Position numbers and translations under genes: made by a program. A DNA stretch of 64,000 bases from Acidimicrobiales bacterium (GTDB lineage: Bacteria; Actinomycetota; Acidimicrobiia; Acidimicrobiales; SZUA-35): NCBI GenBank assembly GCA_028285495.1, contig JANQPB010000010.1:1-64000 (forward strand). The letters run 5' to 3'. Under the pieces are notes generated by a model. It did not search any database and was not told the origin of the DNA. It was given only the letters and a program-made list of their open reading frames with translations. Shown piece by piece: positions 27,199 through 38,305 of this stretch. Within the stretch, counting starts at the first letter, position 1, and each line of letters opens with the position of its first letter.

Positions 27199-27579
27199 AT
27201 GGCCGACGCCCTCCTGCCCATCGCCGCCTCGCCGGCGATCACCGTCGTCTGGGATCAGGCGTCGGCCGGCCGGCGCCGCAGCCTGCCCCGCAATGCGCTC
27301 CTGGGCGTCCGGACCGGGTCGACGACGAGATCCGACACCGCCCGGTACGCCGCTCACGAGGCGGCCACCGCGTTCGACGCGCTGGCCGGGATCTGGTTCC
27401 TGGTCGGCGGACTGCTGGCCGGGCTGGCCGGCGACAGCGACGGCGAGCGGGCGGCCATCCTGATCTCGGCCTGGGCGGTCGGCCTCGTCCAGCGGGCGGT
27501 CGCCGTGATCGTGGCCGAGCGGGCGGCCCGATCGGTCGACCACGAGGAGGAGCCGACGTGCGCAACGAACCCCAGCTGA
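27199..27579 (+). CDS. Small membrane protein with SdpI-like motif
   Basis: A 126-residue protein. The segment LPRNALLGVRTGSTTRSDTARYAAHEAA resembles the GIRTxxTxxSDxAWxxxHR motif of the SdpI family (immunity/YfhL-like membrane proteins). Two hydrophobic helices follow it (about 55-72 and 80-100). SdpI proteins have more helices, so this may be a short relative. Its stop lies inside the next gene, overlapping the sucrose phosphorylase start by 22 nt. The ATG at 27199 is the first after the preceding stop. Confidence 0.6.
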   Translation: MADALLPIAASPAITVVWDQASAGRRRSLPRNALLGVRTGSTTRSDTARYAAHEAATAFDALAGIWFLVGGLLAGLAGDSDGERAAILISAWAVGLVQRAVAVIVAERAARSVDHEEEPTCATNPS

Positions 27580-29075
27580 TCACCTACGTCGACCGCCTCG
27601 GTGGCGACCTGGCCGGGCTCAGGGCCGTGCTCGACGGCCCACTGGCCGGCGCCTTCGGCGGCGTGCACCTGCTGCCGTTCTTCCACCCGATCGACGGGGC
27701 CGACGCCGGCTTCGACCCGATCGACCACACCACGATCGACCGACGGCTCGGCACCTGGGAGGAGCTGGCGACCACGATCGGCGCCGACTTCGACCTGATG
27801 GCCGATCTGATCGTCAACCACGTGTCCGATCGCTCGGCCCCGTACCTCGACTGGGCCGCCAACGGCGCCGACTCGCCCTACGACGGCATGTTCCTGACCT
27901 TCGACTCGGTCTTCCCCGGCGGCGCAACCGAGGGTGAGCTGTCGGCGATCTACCGGCCGCGACCCGGGCTCTGTTTCACGGTCAAGGGGGTGGCCGGACG
28001 CTCGCGCCTGGTGTGGACCACCTTCACCGCCAACCAGGTCGACATCGACGTCGACCACCCGGCGTCGGTCGCCTATCTCGACACGATCCTCGACCGGTTC
28101 GAGGCCGCCGGGGTCGACCTGGTCCGCCTCGACGCCGTCGGCTACGCCATCAAGAAGCCGGGCACCAGCTGCTTCATGCTGCCCGAGACGTTCGACTTCA
28201 TCACCCGCCTCGGCGACGCCTGCCGCGATCGTGGGATGGCGATGCTGGTCGAGATCCACAGCTACCACCGCACCCAGATCGAGATCGCCGAGCGGGTCGA
28301 CCTGGTCTACGACTTCGCCATGCCGCCGCTGGTGCTCGACGCGCTGTACACCGGCGACGGCACCGTGCTGGCCGAGTGGCTGCGGATCCGGCCGACCAAT
28401 GCGGTGACCGTGCTCGACACCCACGACGGGATCGGCGTCATCGACGTCGGCCGCGATCAGACCGATCCGAGCCGTCCCGGGCTCCTCGCCCCGGAGCGCC
28501 TCGACGCCCTCGTCGAGGAGATCCACCGTCGCAGCGGCGGCGCCTCCCGTCGGGCCACCGGCGCCGCGGCGAACAACCTCGACCTCTACCAGGTCAACTG
28601 CACGTTCGCCGACGCCATCGCCGACGACGACCGCTATCTCCTGGCCCGACTGATCCAGGTCCTCGTGCCCGGGGTGCCCCAGATCTACTACGTCGGGGCG
28701 CTGGCCGGCGGCAACGACCTCGAGCTGCTGGCCCGGACCGGGGTCGGGCGCGACATCAACCGCCACCACTACACACCCGAGCAGATCGCGGCCGACGTCG
28801 AGCGGCCGGTGGTCAGGCGGCTCCTGGCGCTGTTGCGGTGGCGCCGGGAGGCGGCGGCGCTGTTCGCCGGCGAGTTCTCGTTCGACCTCGGCGACGGTGG
28901 CGCCGGTTCCGGCGCTGACGGGGGCCACCGGCTGACGCTGACCTGGCGGCGGGGGGTCGACGGCGTCGAGGCCAGGATCGATCTCGCCACCGCCACCTTC
29001 GAGCTGGAGCTGACCGACGGCGGCGGGAACCGGGTGGTCAGCGATCTCCTGGAGCTGGCGCCGGCCAGATCCTGA
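27558..29075 (+). CDS. Sucrose phosphorylase (GH13)
   Basis: A 505-residue GH13 enzyme that aligns closely in memory with bifidobacterial sucrose phosphorylase. It has QLITYVDRLGG at the N-terminus, GVHLLPFFHPIDGADAGFDPIDH, the nucleophile Asp192 in RLDAVGY, the acid/base Glu232 in VEIHSY, and the stabilising Asp in VLDTHDGIGVIDVG. It should convert sucrose and phosphate to glucose 1-phosphate and fructose in the cytoplasm; related specificities such as sucrose 6-phosphate or glucosylglycerate are possible. The GTG at 27558 is preceded by GAGGAGG 7 nt upstream. Its 3' end overlaps the convergent lipoprotein gene by 38 nt. Confidence 0.88.
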   Translation: MRNEPQLITYVDRLGGDLAGLRAVLDGPLAGAFGGVHLLPFFHPIDGADAGFDPIDHTTIDRRLGTWEELATTIGADFDLMADLIVNHVSDRSAPYLDWAANGADSPYDGMFLTFDSVFPGGATEGELSAIYRPRPGLCFTVKGVAGRSRLVWTTFTANQVDIDVDHPASVAYLDTILDRFEAAGVDLVRLDAVGYAIKKPGTSCFMLPETFDFITRLGDACRDRGMAMLVEIHSYHRTQIEIAERVDLVYDFAMPPLVLDALYTGDGTVLAEWLRIRPTNAVTVLDTHDGIGVIDVGRDQTDPSRPGLLAPERLDALVEEIHRRSGGASRRATGAAANNLDLYQVNCTFADAIADDDRYLLARLIQVLVPGVPQIYYVGALAGGNDLELLARTGVGRDINRHHYTPEQIAADVERPVVRRLLALLRWRREAAALFAGEFSFDLGDGGAGSGADGGHRLTLTWRRGVDGVEARIDLATATFELELTDGGGNRVVSDLLELAPARS

Positions 29076-30378
29076 GCACGCGTTCGTCGGTCCCGACGGC
29101 CACCGCGAGCGGGCCGTCGGGGTTGTCCGTCCCGGGCCGCCCGTCCACCGGAGGCGGCGGGCCGACGGCCAGATTGGTCGTCATGCGCCCCGGCAGCGGG
29201 ACCTCGACCGTCACCACCACCCCGTCGTCGTCGCCCGCTCCGGCCTGGGGGACCGAGCGGGTCAACACGCCGAGCGCCTCCCGCCGGTCGGTCGGCGCCA
29301 CCACGTCGAGGGCCCCGTCACCGTCGGCGTCGAACACCACCCCGAGATCGAGGTTGCGGCTGCCGAGGCGATGGGTGGTGAACCCCGACCTCGACGCCAC
29401 TCGCACCAGCTCGTCGCCCTCGAGCCGGAAGTACTGGACGATGCCGCCGATGTGAGGGGTGCGGACGTCGATGATCTCGACCGCCCCGTCCGGGCCGACG
29501 GGGGCGATCGCCAGCTGGTTGCGCCAGCGATTGGCGAGCCCGATCCCGGCCGACCGGGCCACCAGCTCGCCGTCCAGGCTCCAGAGGGCCAGCGAGGCCC
29601 CCTGGTCGGCATCGGCCTCGGTCACCAGCACCTCGGGGACGCCGTCGCCGGTGGCGTCGGCCACGATCGCCGAGATGCCCTCGATGACGGCCGGGGGCTG
29701 CGGACCGAACGTCCGGCGCTGATCCGGCGCCGGTCCGATGACCTCGACGGCGGCGGCCTCGATCCGGTCGCCGAGGGCGCCGTGGGCGTAGCGGTCGGTC
29801 GGCTCGGTCAGGGCGACGGCCACGGCGCCGCCATCGACCATGGCCTCGACCACGACCGCATCGGGCAACGGGTCGCCGAACCCGTCCACGGTCGGCGCCG
29901 ACCGGGCCGACACCCCGTCGACCAGCGCCCCGGTCTCGTCGATCGCAACGGTCGAGCCGTCGTCGAGGGTGACGATCCAGGCCGGCGCCGGCCAACCGGC
30001 GTCGACCGGTTCGCCGTCAGGGCCGAGCCAGCCGGACGTGGCCGGCAGGACGAGGGCCGGGATGCCGGGCAGCGCGATGTCGACGGGCTCGACGGCGCCG
30101 AGGCCGGCCCGGCCCGTGATGACCCGGTTGCCACCCGGTCCGACCGACGGCGAACCGACCGCGACCGACCGCTCGGCCCCTGGCGCTGCGCTCGTCGAGG
30201 TCGCCTCCGATCCAGCCGGCGCACCGTCGGCGGGATCGGCCACGGCCCCGACCGAGGCGGTGCCGGCGGACGAAGCCGGCTCGGACGCCGGGCCGTCGGC
30301 GCCACACCCGGCGAGCGCCAGGCCGAGCGCGACGGCGGCGACTGCGGTGACGGCTAGAGCTCGGTGCGGATGGCCCAC
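29038..30378 (-). CDS. Secreted lipoprotein with FG-GAP/VCBS-like repeats
   Basis: A 446-residue exported protein with the lipobox LALAGC after a short hydrophobic segment, then an Ala/Ser/Thr-rich linker and a beta-rich body. Segments such as IVADATGDGVPEVLVTE and GVVFDADGDGALDVVAP are typical calcium-binding FG-GAP/VCBS repeat loops. The frame has no ATG before the signal peptide; the GTG at 30378 gives a normal MGHPHRALAV start and lies inside the 3' end of the TDO gene (25-nt overlap). It is thus the last gene of the kynurenine operon. No enzymatic function is evident. Confidence 0.72.
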   Translation of the reverse strand: MGHPHRALAVTAVAAVALGLALAGCGADGPASEPASSAGTASVGAVADPADGAPAGSEATSTSAAPGAERSVAVGSPSVGPGGNRVITGRAGLGAVEPVDIALPGIPALVLPATSGWLGPDGEPVDAGWPAPAWIVTLDDGSTVAIDETGALVDGVSARSAPTVDGFGDPLPDAVVVEAMVDGGAVAVALTEPTDRYAHGALGDRIEAAAVEVIGPAPDQRRTFGPQPPAVIEGISAIVADATGDGVPEVLVTEADADQGASLALWSLDGELVARSAGIGLANRWRNQLAIAPVGPDGAVEIIDVRTPHIGGIVQYFRLEGDELVRVASRSGFTTHRLGSRNLDLGVVFDADGDGALDVVAPTDRREALGVLTRSVPQAGAGDDDGVVVTVEVPLPGRMTTNLAVGPPPPVDGRPGTDNPDGPLAVAVGTDERVLRIWPAPAPGDR

Positions 30379-31139
30379 AGGTCCGGGAAGGCGGGCCGGA
30401 ACAGGGTGCTGCGCAGGTAGTCGACGCCGCTGGAGCCGCCCGTGCCCATCTTGGCGCCGATCGTGCGCTGGACCATCATCACGTGCCGGTAGCGCCACTC
30501 CTGCAGGCCCTCGTCGAGGTCGGTCAGCGACTCGCACAGGGCGGCGAGCGGCGGATCGGTCCGGTAGGCGTGGATCAGCGCGGCCTGCACCCCGGCCCAC
30601 TCCCCCGGCGGCTCGGTCAGGTCGCGCTCGAGGAACCCGGCCGGGATCTCGTAGCCCCGGCGGGCCAGGTAGCGGACGAAGGAGTCCCACAGCGACGGCG
30701 CGCCGTAGCGCTTGATCAGCCGGGGGTGGCCCCTGACGTCGTCGACGAACCGGTCGAGGTGGTGCCGGTCCTTGAGCCCGAGCAGGAACTCGAGCTCGCG
30801 GAACTGAGCCGACTCGAACCCGCTCGACGAGGCCAGGAAGCTCCGGAACGACGTGAACTCGAGCGGGGTCATCGTCTCGAGCACGTCGAGCTGCGACACC
30901 AACGTCTTGAAGATCTTCAGCACCCGCTTCAGCTGGTGGCCGCCGAGGCTCGGGCGGTCGTCGTCGAGGTGCTCGGCCAGCTCGTCGAGCTCGTGCAGCA
31001 CCTCCTTGAACCACAGCTCGTAGACCTGATGGATGATGATGAACAGCATCTCGTCGTGCTCCGGCGGGTCGGAGCGACGCTGCTGGAGGTCGAGGAGCTC
31101 GTCGATCTTCAGGTAGTCGCCGTACGTCATCCCGGTCAT
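30354..31139 (-). CDS. kynA: Tryptophan 2,3-dioxygenase
   Basis: A 261-residue haem dioxygenase. Family blocks are MTYGDYLKIDELLDLQ, FIIIHQVYELWFKEVLHEL, SSSGFESAQFRELEFLLG and WRYRHVMMVQRTIG with the haem-ligand His219, then GTGGSSGVDYLR. It opens the indole ring of L-tryptophan to N-formylkynurenine. The ATG at 31139 has AGGAG 6 nt upstream. It is encoded downstream of HAO, KynU and KMO on the same strand, completing a kynurenine operon apart from the formamidase. Confidence 0.95.
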   Translation of the reverse strand: MTGMTYGDYLKIDELLDLQQRRSDPPEHDEMLFIIIHQVYELWFKEVLHELDELAEHLDDDRPSLGGHQLKRVLKIFKTLVSQLDVLETMTPLEFTSFRSFLASSSGFESAQFRELEFLLGLKDRHHLDRFVDDVRGHPRLIKRYGAPSLWDSFVRYLARRGYEIPAGFLERDLTEPPGEWAGVQAALIHAYRTDPPLAALCESLTDLDEGLQEWRYRHVMMVQRTIGAKMGTGGSSGVDYLRSTLFRPAFPDLWAIRTEL

Positions 31140-31178
31140 GCCACGCTCCTCGTGTCGTTGCCCATCACCGCCGACCGG

Positions 31179-32590
31179 TCAGGTCCAGGCCGGCAGCGGG
31201 GCCAGCCGGTCGACCAGGGCCGCAGCCCGGTCGAGGTCGACCTGGTCGACCGACGTGGCCTCCCCGACCAGCTCGTCGAGGATCGCCTGCTGGCGATGAT
31301 GGCGCTTGACCACCTCCGCGTAGTGCATGGTCGTGAACATGACCATGCCGTAGCGGGCGGCGATCTTGTCGGGGAAGCGACGCTCCAGCTCGAGGGCGAG
31401 CTCCCGCTTCAGCAGGTACTGCGGGTCGACGACACCGGCCCGCATCTCGACGTAGTTGTCGATCGCCATCTTGGCGATGGCCCTGGCGTCTGGCAGGCGA
31501 TCGGTGGTGAAGCGCGTGAAGGCGAGACCCAGGTCGTCGGGATGCTCGCCGACGAACCGGTCGAGGATCCGGACCGACTCCATGCCGAGGTTCATGCCCT
31601 GACCGTGGAACGGCACGATGGCGTAGGCCGCGTCGCCGACCAGCAGCGCCTCGTCGCCCCGGTGCCAACGGTCGGTGCCGATCGTGGCCAGCTCGCCGGT
31701 CGGGCCGTCGAAGAAGTCGTCGGCCAGGTTCGGGATCAGCTCGACGATCTCGGGGAACTCGCGGTCGAAGAACGTCTCGACCGCCTCGGCGCTGGTCAGC
31801 GCCTCGAAGCTGGTCTCCGAGCCCTTCATCGGCAAGAAGAGGGTGACGGTGAAGTCGCCCTCCGGGTTGGCCAGGGCGATGACCATGAACTCGCCCCGGG
31901 GCCAGATGTGGAGGGCGTTCGGGTCGATCCGGAAGCCCCCGCCGGAGGCCGGGGGGATCGTGAGCTCCTTGTAGCCGTGGTCGAGCGGCTCGTTGCGGTG
32001 GTGGCCGCCCAGGTCGTTGCGGAGGGCCTCGGCCACGGCCGAGTTGGCGCCGTCGCACCCGAACAGCGTGCCGTAGTCGACGGTGACGACCGCATCGTCG
32101 TCGGCCGCGCCGGTGAACGTCAGGGTCTTGGCCTCGAGATCGACCGCCCGGCACCGCAGGTCGAACCGGATCTCGACGTTGCCGGTCGCCTCGGCCGCAT
32201 CGAGCAGGATGGCGTTGAGGTCGGTCCGGGAGACCGAGTGGATGACGTCGTCGGCGCCGAGCCCGTAGGGCTGGAGCGTCGGCTCCTCCCCCGGCTGGTG
32301 GACCATCCGGCCGGCCATCGGCACGAGGATCGGCTCGACGGTCTCGAACAGCCCGAGGTCGCGGAGCGGGACGATGCCCCGGGTCGCCAGCGCCAGGTTG
32401 ATCGAGCGGCCGGCGGCGATGTCGGTTCGTCGCAGGTCGGGTCGGCTCTCGAACAACTCGACGCGATGGCCCCGCCTGGCCAGGTAGAGGGCCAGGAGCG
32501 AGCCGACGGGCCCCGCGCCGACGACGACGATCGGGCCGTCGTCGCCGAGCGACTTCGTCGGCGTCAGCCCGGCGAGGTCGCCGTCGGCGG

Positions 32591-32594
<4 letters not shown>
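31179..32594 (-). CDS. kmo: Kynurenine 3-monooxygenase
   Basis: A 471-residue class A FAD monooxygenase. The FAD-binding GAGPVGSLLALYLARRGH lies at about residues 24-43, followed by GRSINLALATRG, the FGCDGANSAVAEALR block and the second FAD motif LVGDAAYAIVPFHGQGMNLGMES. The C-terminus is hydrophobic but lacks an obvious membrane anchor. It hydroxylates kynurenine to 3-hydroxykynurenine with NADPH and O2. The GTG at 32594 overlaps the kynureninase stop by 4 nt (GTGA). Confidence 0.94.
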
Positions 32595-34629
<2,035 letters not shown>

Positions 34630-35417
34630 GTCTTCCGGACCGCATCCGCGATGCCGGGGTCGAAGGCCGACCGGTGTCGGAAGGCGGTGACCTCCAACCA
34701 GGATCCCACGGTTTCGGCAGTCAGACCGTAGCGGCCGGCCAACTCCTCGATCACGCCGGGTCGCCGGTGCAGGGCGACAGCCTCCGCCACGACGGCGTCG
34801 ACCACCCGGCCGACCTCGACGGTCCTGGATCGGAGCACGTCGGTCCGGGCGGCCAGGACGAACGACGGCCACGGCGTCTCCTGGGTCGCGAGCTGGCGGA
34901 AGGCGCCGCCGTCGACGAGCGGCCTGGTCATGTACTGGTCCCACAGGAACAGGTCGGCGGTGCCGGCGGCGAACGACTCGACGGCGCCGTCGAGCCCGCC
35001 GACGACGACGAACTGGTCCGGGTCGATCGACCAGCCGTTGCCCCTGGCGTGGATGTAGGCCATCAGGTGGGAGCCCGACCCGTAGCGGGAGATGGCGATG
35101 CGGGCGCCGGCCAGCTCGCCTTCGGCGGCGAACCGGGAGGCGGCGGGCACGTAGACCCCCCACCGCAGGGGCGACGACACGTAGACCTGGAGGATCGTGG
35201 CCGCCAGCCCCCGGTCGATGGCGCTGATCGTGCCCTCGGTCAGGATGCTCACCAGGTCGAGCTCACCGGCCTCCAGCTTCGCCACCATCTCGCCGGTACC
35301 GCCGAACTGATCCTCCCAGGTCGTCGGCACCCCGGACAGGGCGTCCGAGGCCCTCGCCAGGTGCCAGGGGTAGTTGACGTGCTCGGGCACACCGCCAAGC
35401 CGGAGGGGCTCCGCTGC

Positions 35418-35432
35418 CATGGGAGCAGCCTA
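35418..35432 (-). promoter_or_regulatory. Leaderless promoter: TAGGCT 6 nt before the ATG
   Basis: On the - strand TAGGCT (35427-35432) is followed by 6 nt and the ATG at 35420. No Shine-Dalgarno sequence is present. It is back-to-back with another leaderless start at 35506. Confidence 0.6.
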
Positions 35433-35493
35433 CGAGCCCTGCCGGGGAGACCACGTCCGGGACCGCGACCGGCTCGGCGGCGACCGGGTGCGG

Positions 35494-35508
35494 TACCGTC
35501 GGAACATG
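35494..35508 (+). promoter_or_regulatory. Leaderless promoter: TACCGT 6 nt before the ATG
   Basis: TACCGT (35494-35499) precedes the ATG at 35506 by 6 nt, again without a Shine-Dalgarno sequence. It selects this ATG over the longer open frame upstream. Confidence 0.6.
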
Positions 35509-36183
35509 GCCCGAACCGCCCACCCCCATGATCCCGGGGTTGCGGTCGCGGCGTCGATCCGCTCGCTCGGCGACGCGTTCGCCGTGTTCCGCCGGTTCGG
35601 TTCGCCGAAGGTCCTCGCTGCCGGTCTCACCCTGGCGATCGCGGCCAGGGTGGCGGCGGCCCTCGGCGGCCTGGCCGGGTTCGGCCGGTGGGATCTCGCT
35701 GCGATCGCCACCGTCGCCGCCCTCGTGCCCTTCGTCGAGTGGTTCGTGCACCGCGTCGTGCTCCACCTGCGGCCGTTCCACCTCGGCCGGTTCCTGGTCG
35801 ACCCCGGCGTCGGCCATCGCGAGCACCACGACAACCCCCGCAGCGTCAACCGGGTCGTGCTGCGGGCGGTCGACGCCGCCGTGTTCCAGCTCGTCAACGC
35901 TGCGGTCGCCGTTGTCGTCGTCGGGGTGCCCCTGGCGATGCTCGGCCGGCCGGCGCTGGGGCCGTCGCTCACGGCGATCGCCGCCGCCGTCGTCGCCCTG
36001 AGCCACTACGAGTGGTCACACTTCCTGTTCCACACCGCCTACCGGCCGCGCACGGCCCGGTACCGGCGGCTCAAGGCCAACCACGCCCGCCACCACTTCC
36101 GAGACGAGCGGGCCTGGCTCGGGATCACCTCGAACCTCGGCGACCGGGCGCTCGGCACGCTGCCGGAGGCGAGCCGGTCCTGA
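35506..36183 (+). CDS. Fatty-acid hydroxylase/sterol desaturase superfamily membrane protein
   Basis: A 225-residue membrane protein with the His-cluster pattern of non-haem di-iron hydroxylases: WFVHRVVLH, GHREHHDNP, HYEWSHFLFHTAYRP and KANHARHHF. Three to four hydrophobic helices surround them (about 37-53, 67-83, 125-150 and 155-170). Such enzymes hydroxylate or desaturate lipid substrates at the membrane; carotenoid, sterol or fatty-acid substrates cannot be told apart here. It is monocistronic and converges on the C45 peptidase gene. Confidence 0.82.
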   Translation: MARTAHPHDPGVAVAASIRSLGDAFAVFRRFGSPKVLAAGLTLAIAARVAAALGGLAGFGRWDLAAIATVAALVPFVEWFVHRVVLHLRPFHLGRFLVDPGVGHREHHDNPRSVNRVVLRAVDAAVFQLVNAAVAVVVVGVPLAMLGRPALGPSLTAIAAAVVALSHYEWSHFLFHTAYRPRTARYRRLKANHARHHFRDERAWLGITSNLGDRALGTLPEASRS

Positions 36184-36207
36184 ACCGCCGCCGGCGATGG
36201 ACCGGCC

Positions 36208-37341
36208 CTACCCGGGGAAGGGCACGTGCTGGAAGCCGTTGTGGCTCGGGGGACCCCAGGTGGCCCAGAAGTCGAGGGTCTTCGGCCGCATGACCGTGGC
36301 CCCGCTGGTCTCCACGAAGTACGGCTCGCGGGGCACCTGGCAGATCGAGCCGGCCTCGCGGGTCAGCTCCATCAGGTCCTCGGCGGTGATCCCGTCGCGG
36401 TCGACCAGGCCCCTGGCCGTGTCGAGCCGGCGGACGGAGCCCGCCTGCAGTTCGGGCGGCCGTTCCCCCTCGACCAGGCCGGCGTCGCCGTCGAGGGTGT
36501 GGTTCGTGTGGGTCAGCGCCTCGTCGGCCAGCTCGGTGACCGGGCGAACGCTCGGCATGGCCTCGATGTTGTAGCCCTCCCCCTCGCGGTCGAACACGCA
36601 GAAGTTGTGGGCCCCGGCGAGGTCGGCCCGCTCGATCGCGACCAGCCCGTCCTTGGCGCTCGATGTCGTCAGCACCTCGCGAACGACCGACGGCCACGTC
36701 ACCCCCGGCCGGCCGTCGGTGGTGGTCAGGTTGTTGATCCCGACGCAGACGCCCTCGGCGTTCATCCCGATCTGGCCGAGGCAGCCGGTCGTGGTGAAGA
36801 CCAGGGCCGGCGGACCGTCGTCCGGGACCAGCCGCAGCAGGAGGACGTGGTCGGTGGCGGTGTCGTGCATGTCCCAGGTCTGGGCGTAGAACCCGGCGCC
36901 ACCATCGGCCCGCTGGTCCGGCACGATCACGGCCGTGCAGTCGTCCTCCAGCACCGTCGGCGGGTGGGCACCACCGACGGCGGCCCGCACGGTGTCGACG
37001 AAGTCGGTGAAGCCGCCGACGACGACCGCCTCGGCCGGGGTCAAACCGGCCCCGGTGGCGATACCGCACAGCTCGGCGTGGAGCTCGGCGCTGTGACGCT
37101 CGTGGGCGGGGAGCGTCGAGGCGGCCAGGTCGAGCACGTCGGCCCGGTCGAGCGGCCCGCCACTCCACAGGCCCGACTCGACCAGGGCGATCCGCTCATC
37201 GGCGTAGTGCCGGATCTCGTCGGCGTAGGCCCGGCCGTGGGTCACCCCTCGGGCCTCGGGTGACCCGGACACGTCGAGGATGCGAAGGGGCGGGCGGCGG
37301 ACCGGCGTGCGGGATGCGGACGGATCTGGTGAGGCGGCCAT
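36208..37341 (-). CDS. C45-family Ntn hydrolase (acyl-coenzyme A:6-APA acyltransferase-like)
   Basis: A 377-residue protein of the C45 peptidase/acyltransferase family. After an N-terminal segment comes EDDCTAVIVPD, where Cys135 matches the nucleophile exposed by self-cleavage in isopenicillin-N acyltransferase. TWDMHDTATDHVLLLRL, TTTGCLGQIGMNAEGVCVGINNL and THTNHTLDGD follow, as in the family. It would mature by cutting itself before Cys135 and then hydrolyse or transfer an acyl amide. No beta-lactam genes are near, so the substrate is unknown. The ATG at 37341 has no strong ribosome site. Confidence 0.82.
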   Translation of the reverse strand: MAASPDPSASRTPVRRPPLRILDVSGSPEARGVTHGRAYADEIRHYADERIALVESGLWSGGPLDRADVLDLAASTLPAHERHSAELHAELCGIATGAGLTPAEAVVVGGFTDFVDTVRAAVGGAHPPTVLEDDCTAVIVPDQRADGGAGFYAQTWDMHDTATDHVLLLRLVPDDGPPALVFTTTGCLGQIGMNAEGVCVGINNLTTTDGRPGVTWPSVVREVLTTSSAKDGLVAIERADLAGAHNFCVFDREGEGYNIEAMPSVRPVTELADEALTHTNHTLDGDAGLVEGERPPELQAGSVRRLDTARGLVDRDGITAEDLMELTREAGSICQVPREPYFVETSGATVMRPKTLDFWATWGPPSHNGFQHVPFPG

Positions 37342-37363
37342 GACCAAGTCTCGCAGCTGTCGC

Positions 37364-37392
37364 CCGAGCCGAGAAATCACCCGTCGGCTCGG
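37364..37392. promoter_or_regulatory. Perfect 9-bp inverted repeat in the C45/DUF427 divergent region
   Basis: CCGAGCCGA (37364-37372) and TCGGCTCGG (37384-37392) are perfect inverted copies separated by 11 nt, centred between two divergent genes starting at 37341 and 37426. The spacing suits a dimeric regulator. No regulator gene is adjacent. Confidence 0.4.
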
Positions 37393-37425
37393 AATGGCGA
37401 CGGGCTTCGTGTCGTTGCCTGAGCT

Positions 37426-38235
37426 ATGACCGACATCGTCACGACCTCCGCCTCGTCCCCGTCCGCCTCCGCCGAGCTCGCTCCCGTCGAGGCGAACCCG
37501 AAGTGGATCCGCGGCCGAGTCGGCGACCGCACCGTCGTCGACACGACCGACAGCCTCTTCGTCTGGGAGCACCGCTACTACCCGCAGTGGTACGTCCCGA
37601 CGGCCGATGTCGCCGGCGAGCTCCGCCAGACCGGTGAGGTGGTCGACACCGACAACCGGGGCGCCGCCAACATCGTCGACCTGGTGCTCGACGCCGGTAC
37701 CGACGGCGAGATCGTCATCGCCGGCGCCGGCCGGATCCACCCCGACTCACCCATTCCCGAGCTGCGGAACCGGGTCCGACTCCGCTGGGACGCCGTCGAC
37801 CGGTGGTTCGAGGAGGAGGTCGAGGTCTTCGTCCACCCTCGCTCGCCCTACACCCGCGTCGACGTGCTGCCGTCCAGCCGCCACGTGGTCGTCCGGGTCG
37901 ACGGGCCGGATGAGCCCGTGATCGTGGCCGAGTCGAGCCGGGCGTCGATCCTGTACGAGACCGGGCTGCCGGCCCGCTACTACCTGCCGCCCGACGACGT
38001 CCGCATGGAGCTCCTGGTCCCGACCGACACCTCGACCGGCTGCCCCTACAAGGGCGTGGCCCGCTACTGGAGCGTCGAGGTCGGCGGCGTCACCCACGGC
38101 GACGTCGCCTGGGGCTACGACGAGCCGCTGCCCGAGTCGGCCGGTGTCCGGGGCCTGATCTGCTTCTACAACGAGCGGGTCGACCTGACGATCGACGGTG
38201 AGGCGGTCCCCCGCCCGTCGACCAAGTTCTCGTAG
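37426..38235 (+). CDS. Tandem DUF427 protein
   Basis: A 269-residue soluble protein with two DUF427 domains. The N-terminal one runs about 20-130 (TDSLFVWEHRYYPQWYVP). The C-terminal one is more typical: ESSRASILYETGLPARYYLP, then TGCPYKGVARYWSV and VAWGYDEPLPES, ending ICFYNERVDLTIDGE. The function of DUF427 is unknown; conserved Glu, Tyr, Cys and Lys suggest a catalytic or ligand site. The ATG at 37426 follows the inverted repeat. It converges on rtcB. Confidence 0.85.
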   Translation: MTDIVTTSASSPSASAELAPVEANPKWIRGRVGDRTVVDTTDSLFVWEHRYYPQWYVPTADVAGELRQTGEVVDTDNRGAANIVDLVLDAGTDGEIVIAGAGRIHPDSPIPELRNRVRLRWDAVDRWFEEEVEVFVHPRSPYTRVDVLPSSRHVVVRVDGPDEPVIVAESSRASILYETGLPARYYLPPDDVRMELLVPTDTSTGCPYKGVARYWSVEVGGVTHGDVAWGYDEPLPESAGVRGLICFYNERVDLTIDGEAVPRPSTKFS

Positions 38236-38305
38236 CGAACGACCGGCGAGCCCCGTCGGCCCGACCGACCCGCACGCCGTGCCGGTCGGGCCCCGACGAG
38301 GACGC

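Noticed and set aside
36208..37341. Beta-lactam biosynthesis acyltransferase
   Set aside because: Only the C45 fold is supported; no ACV synthetase, isopenicillin N synthase or other pathway genes are in the window.
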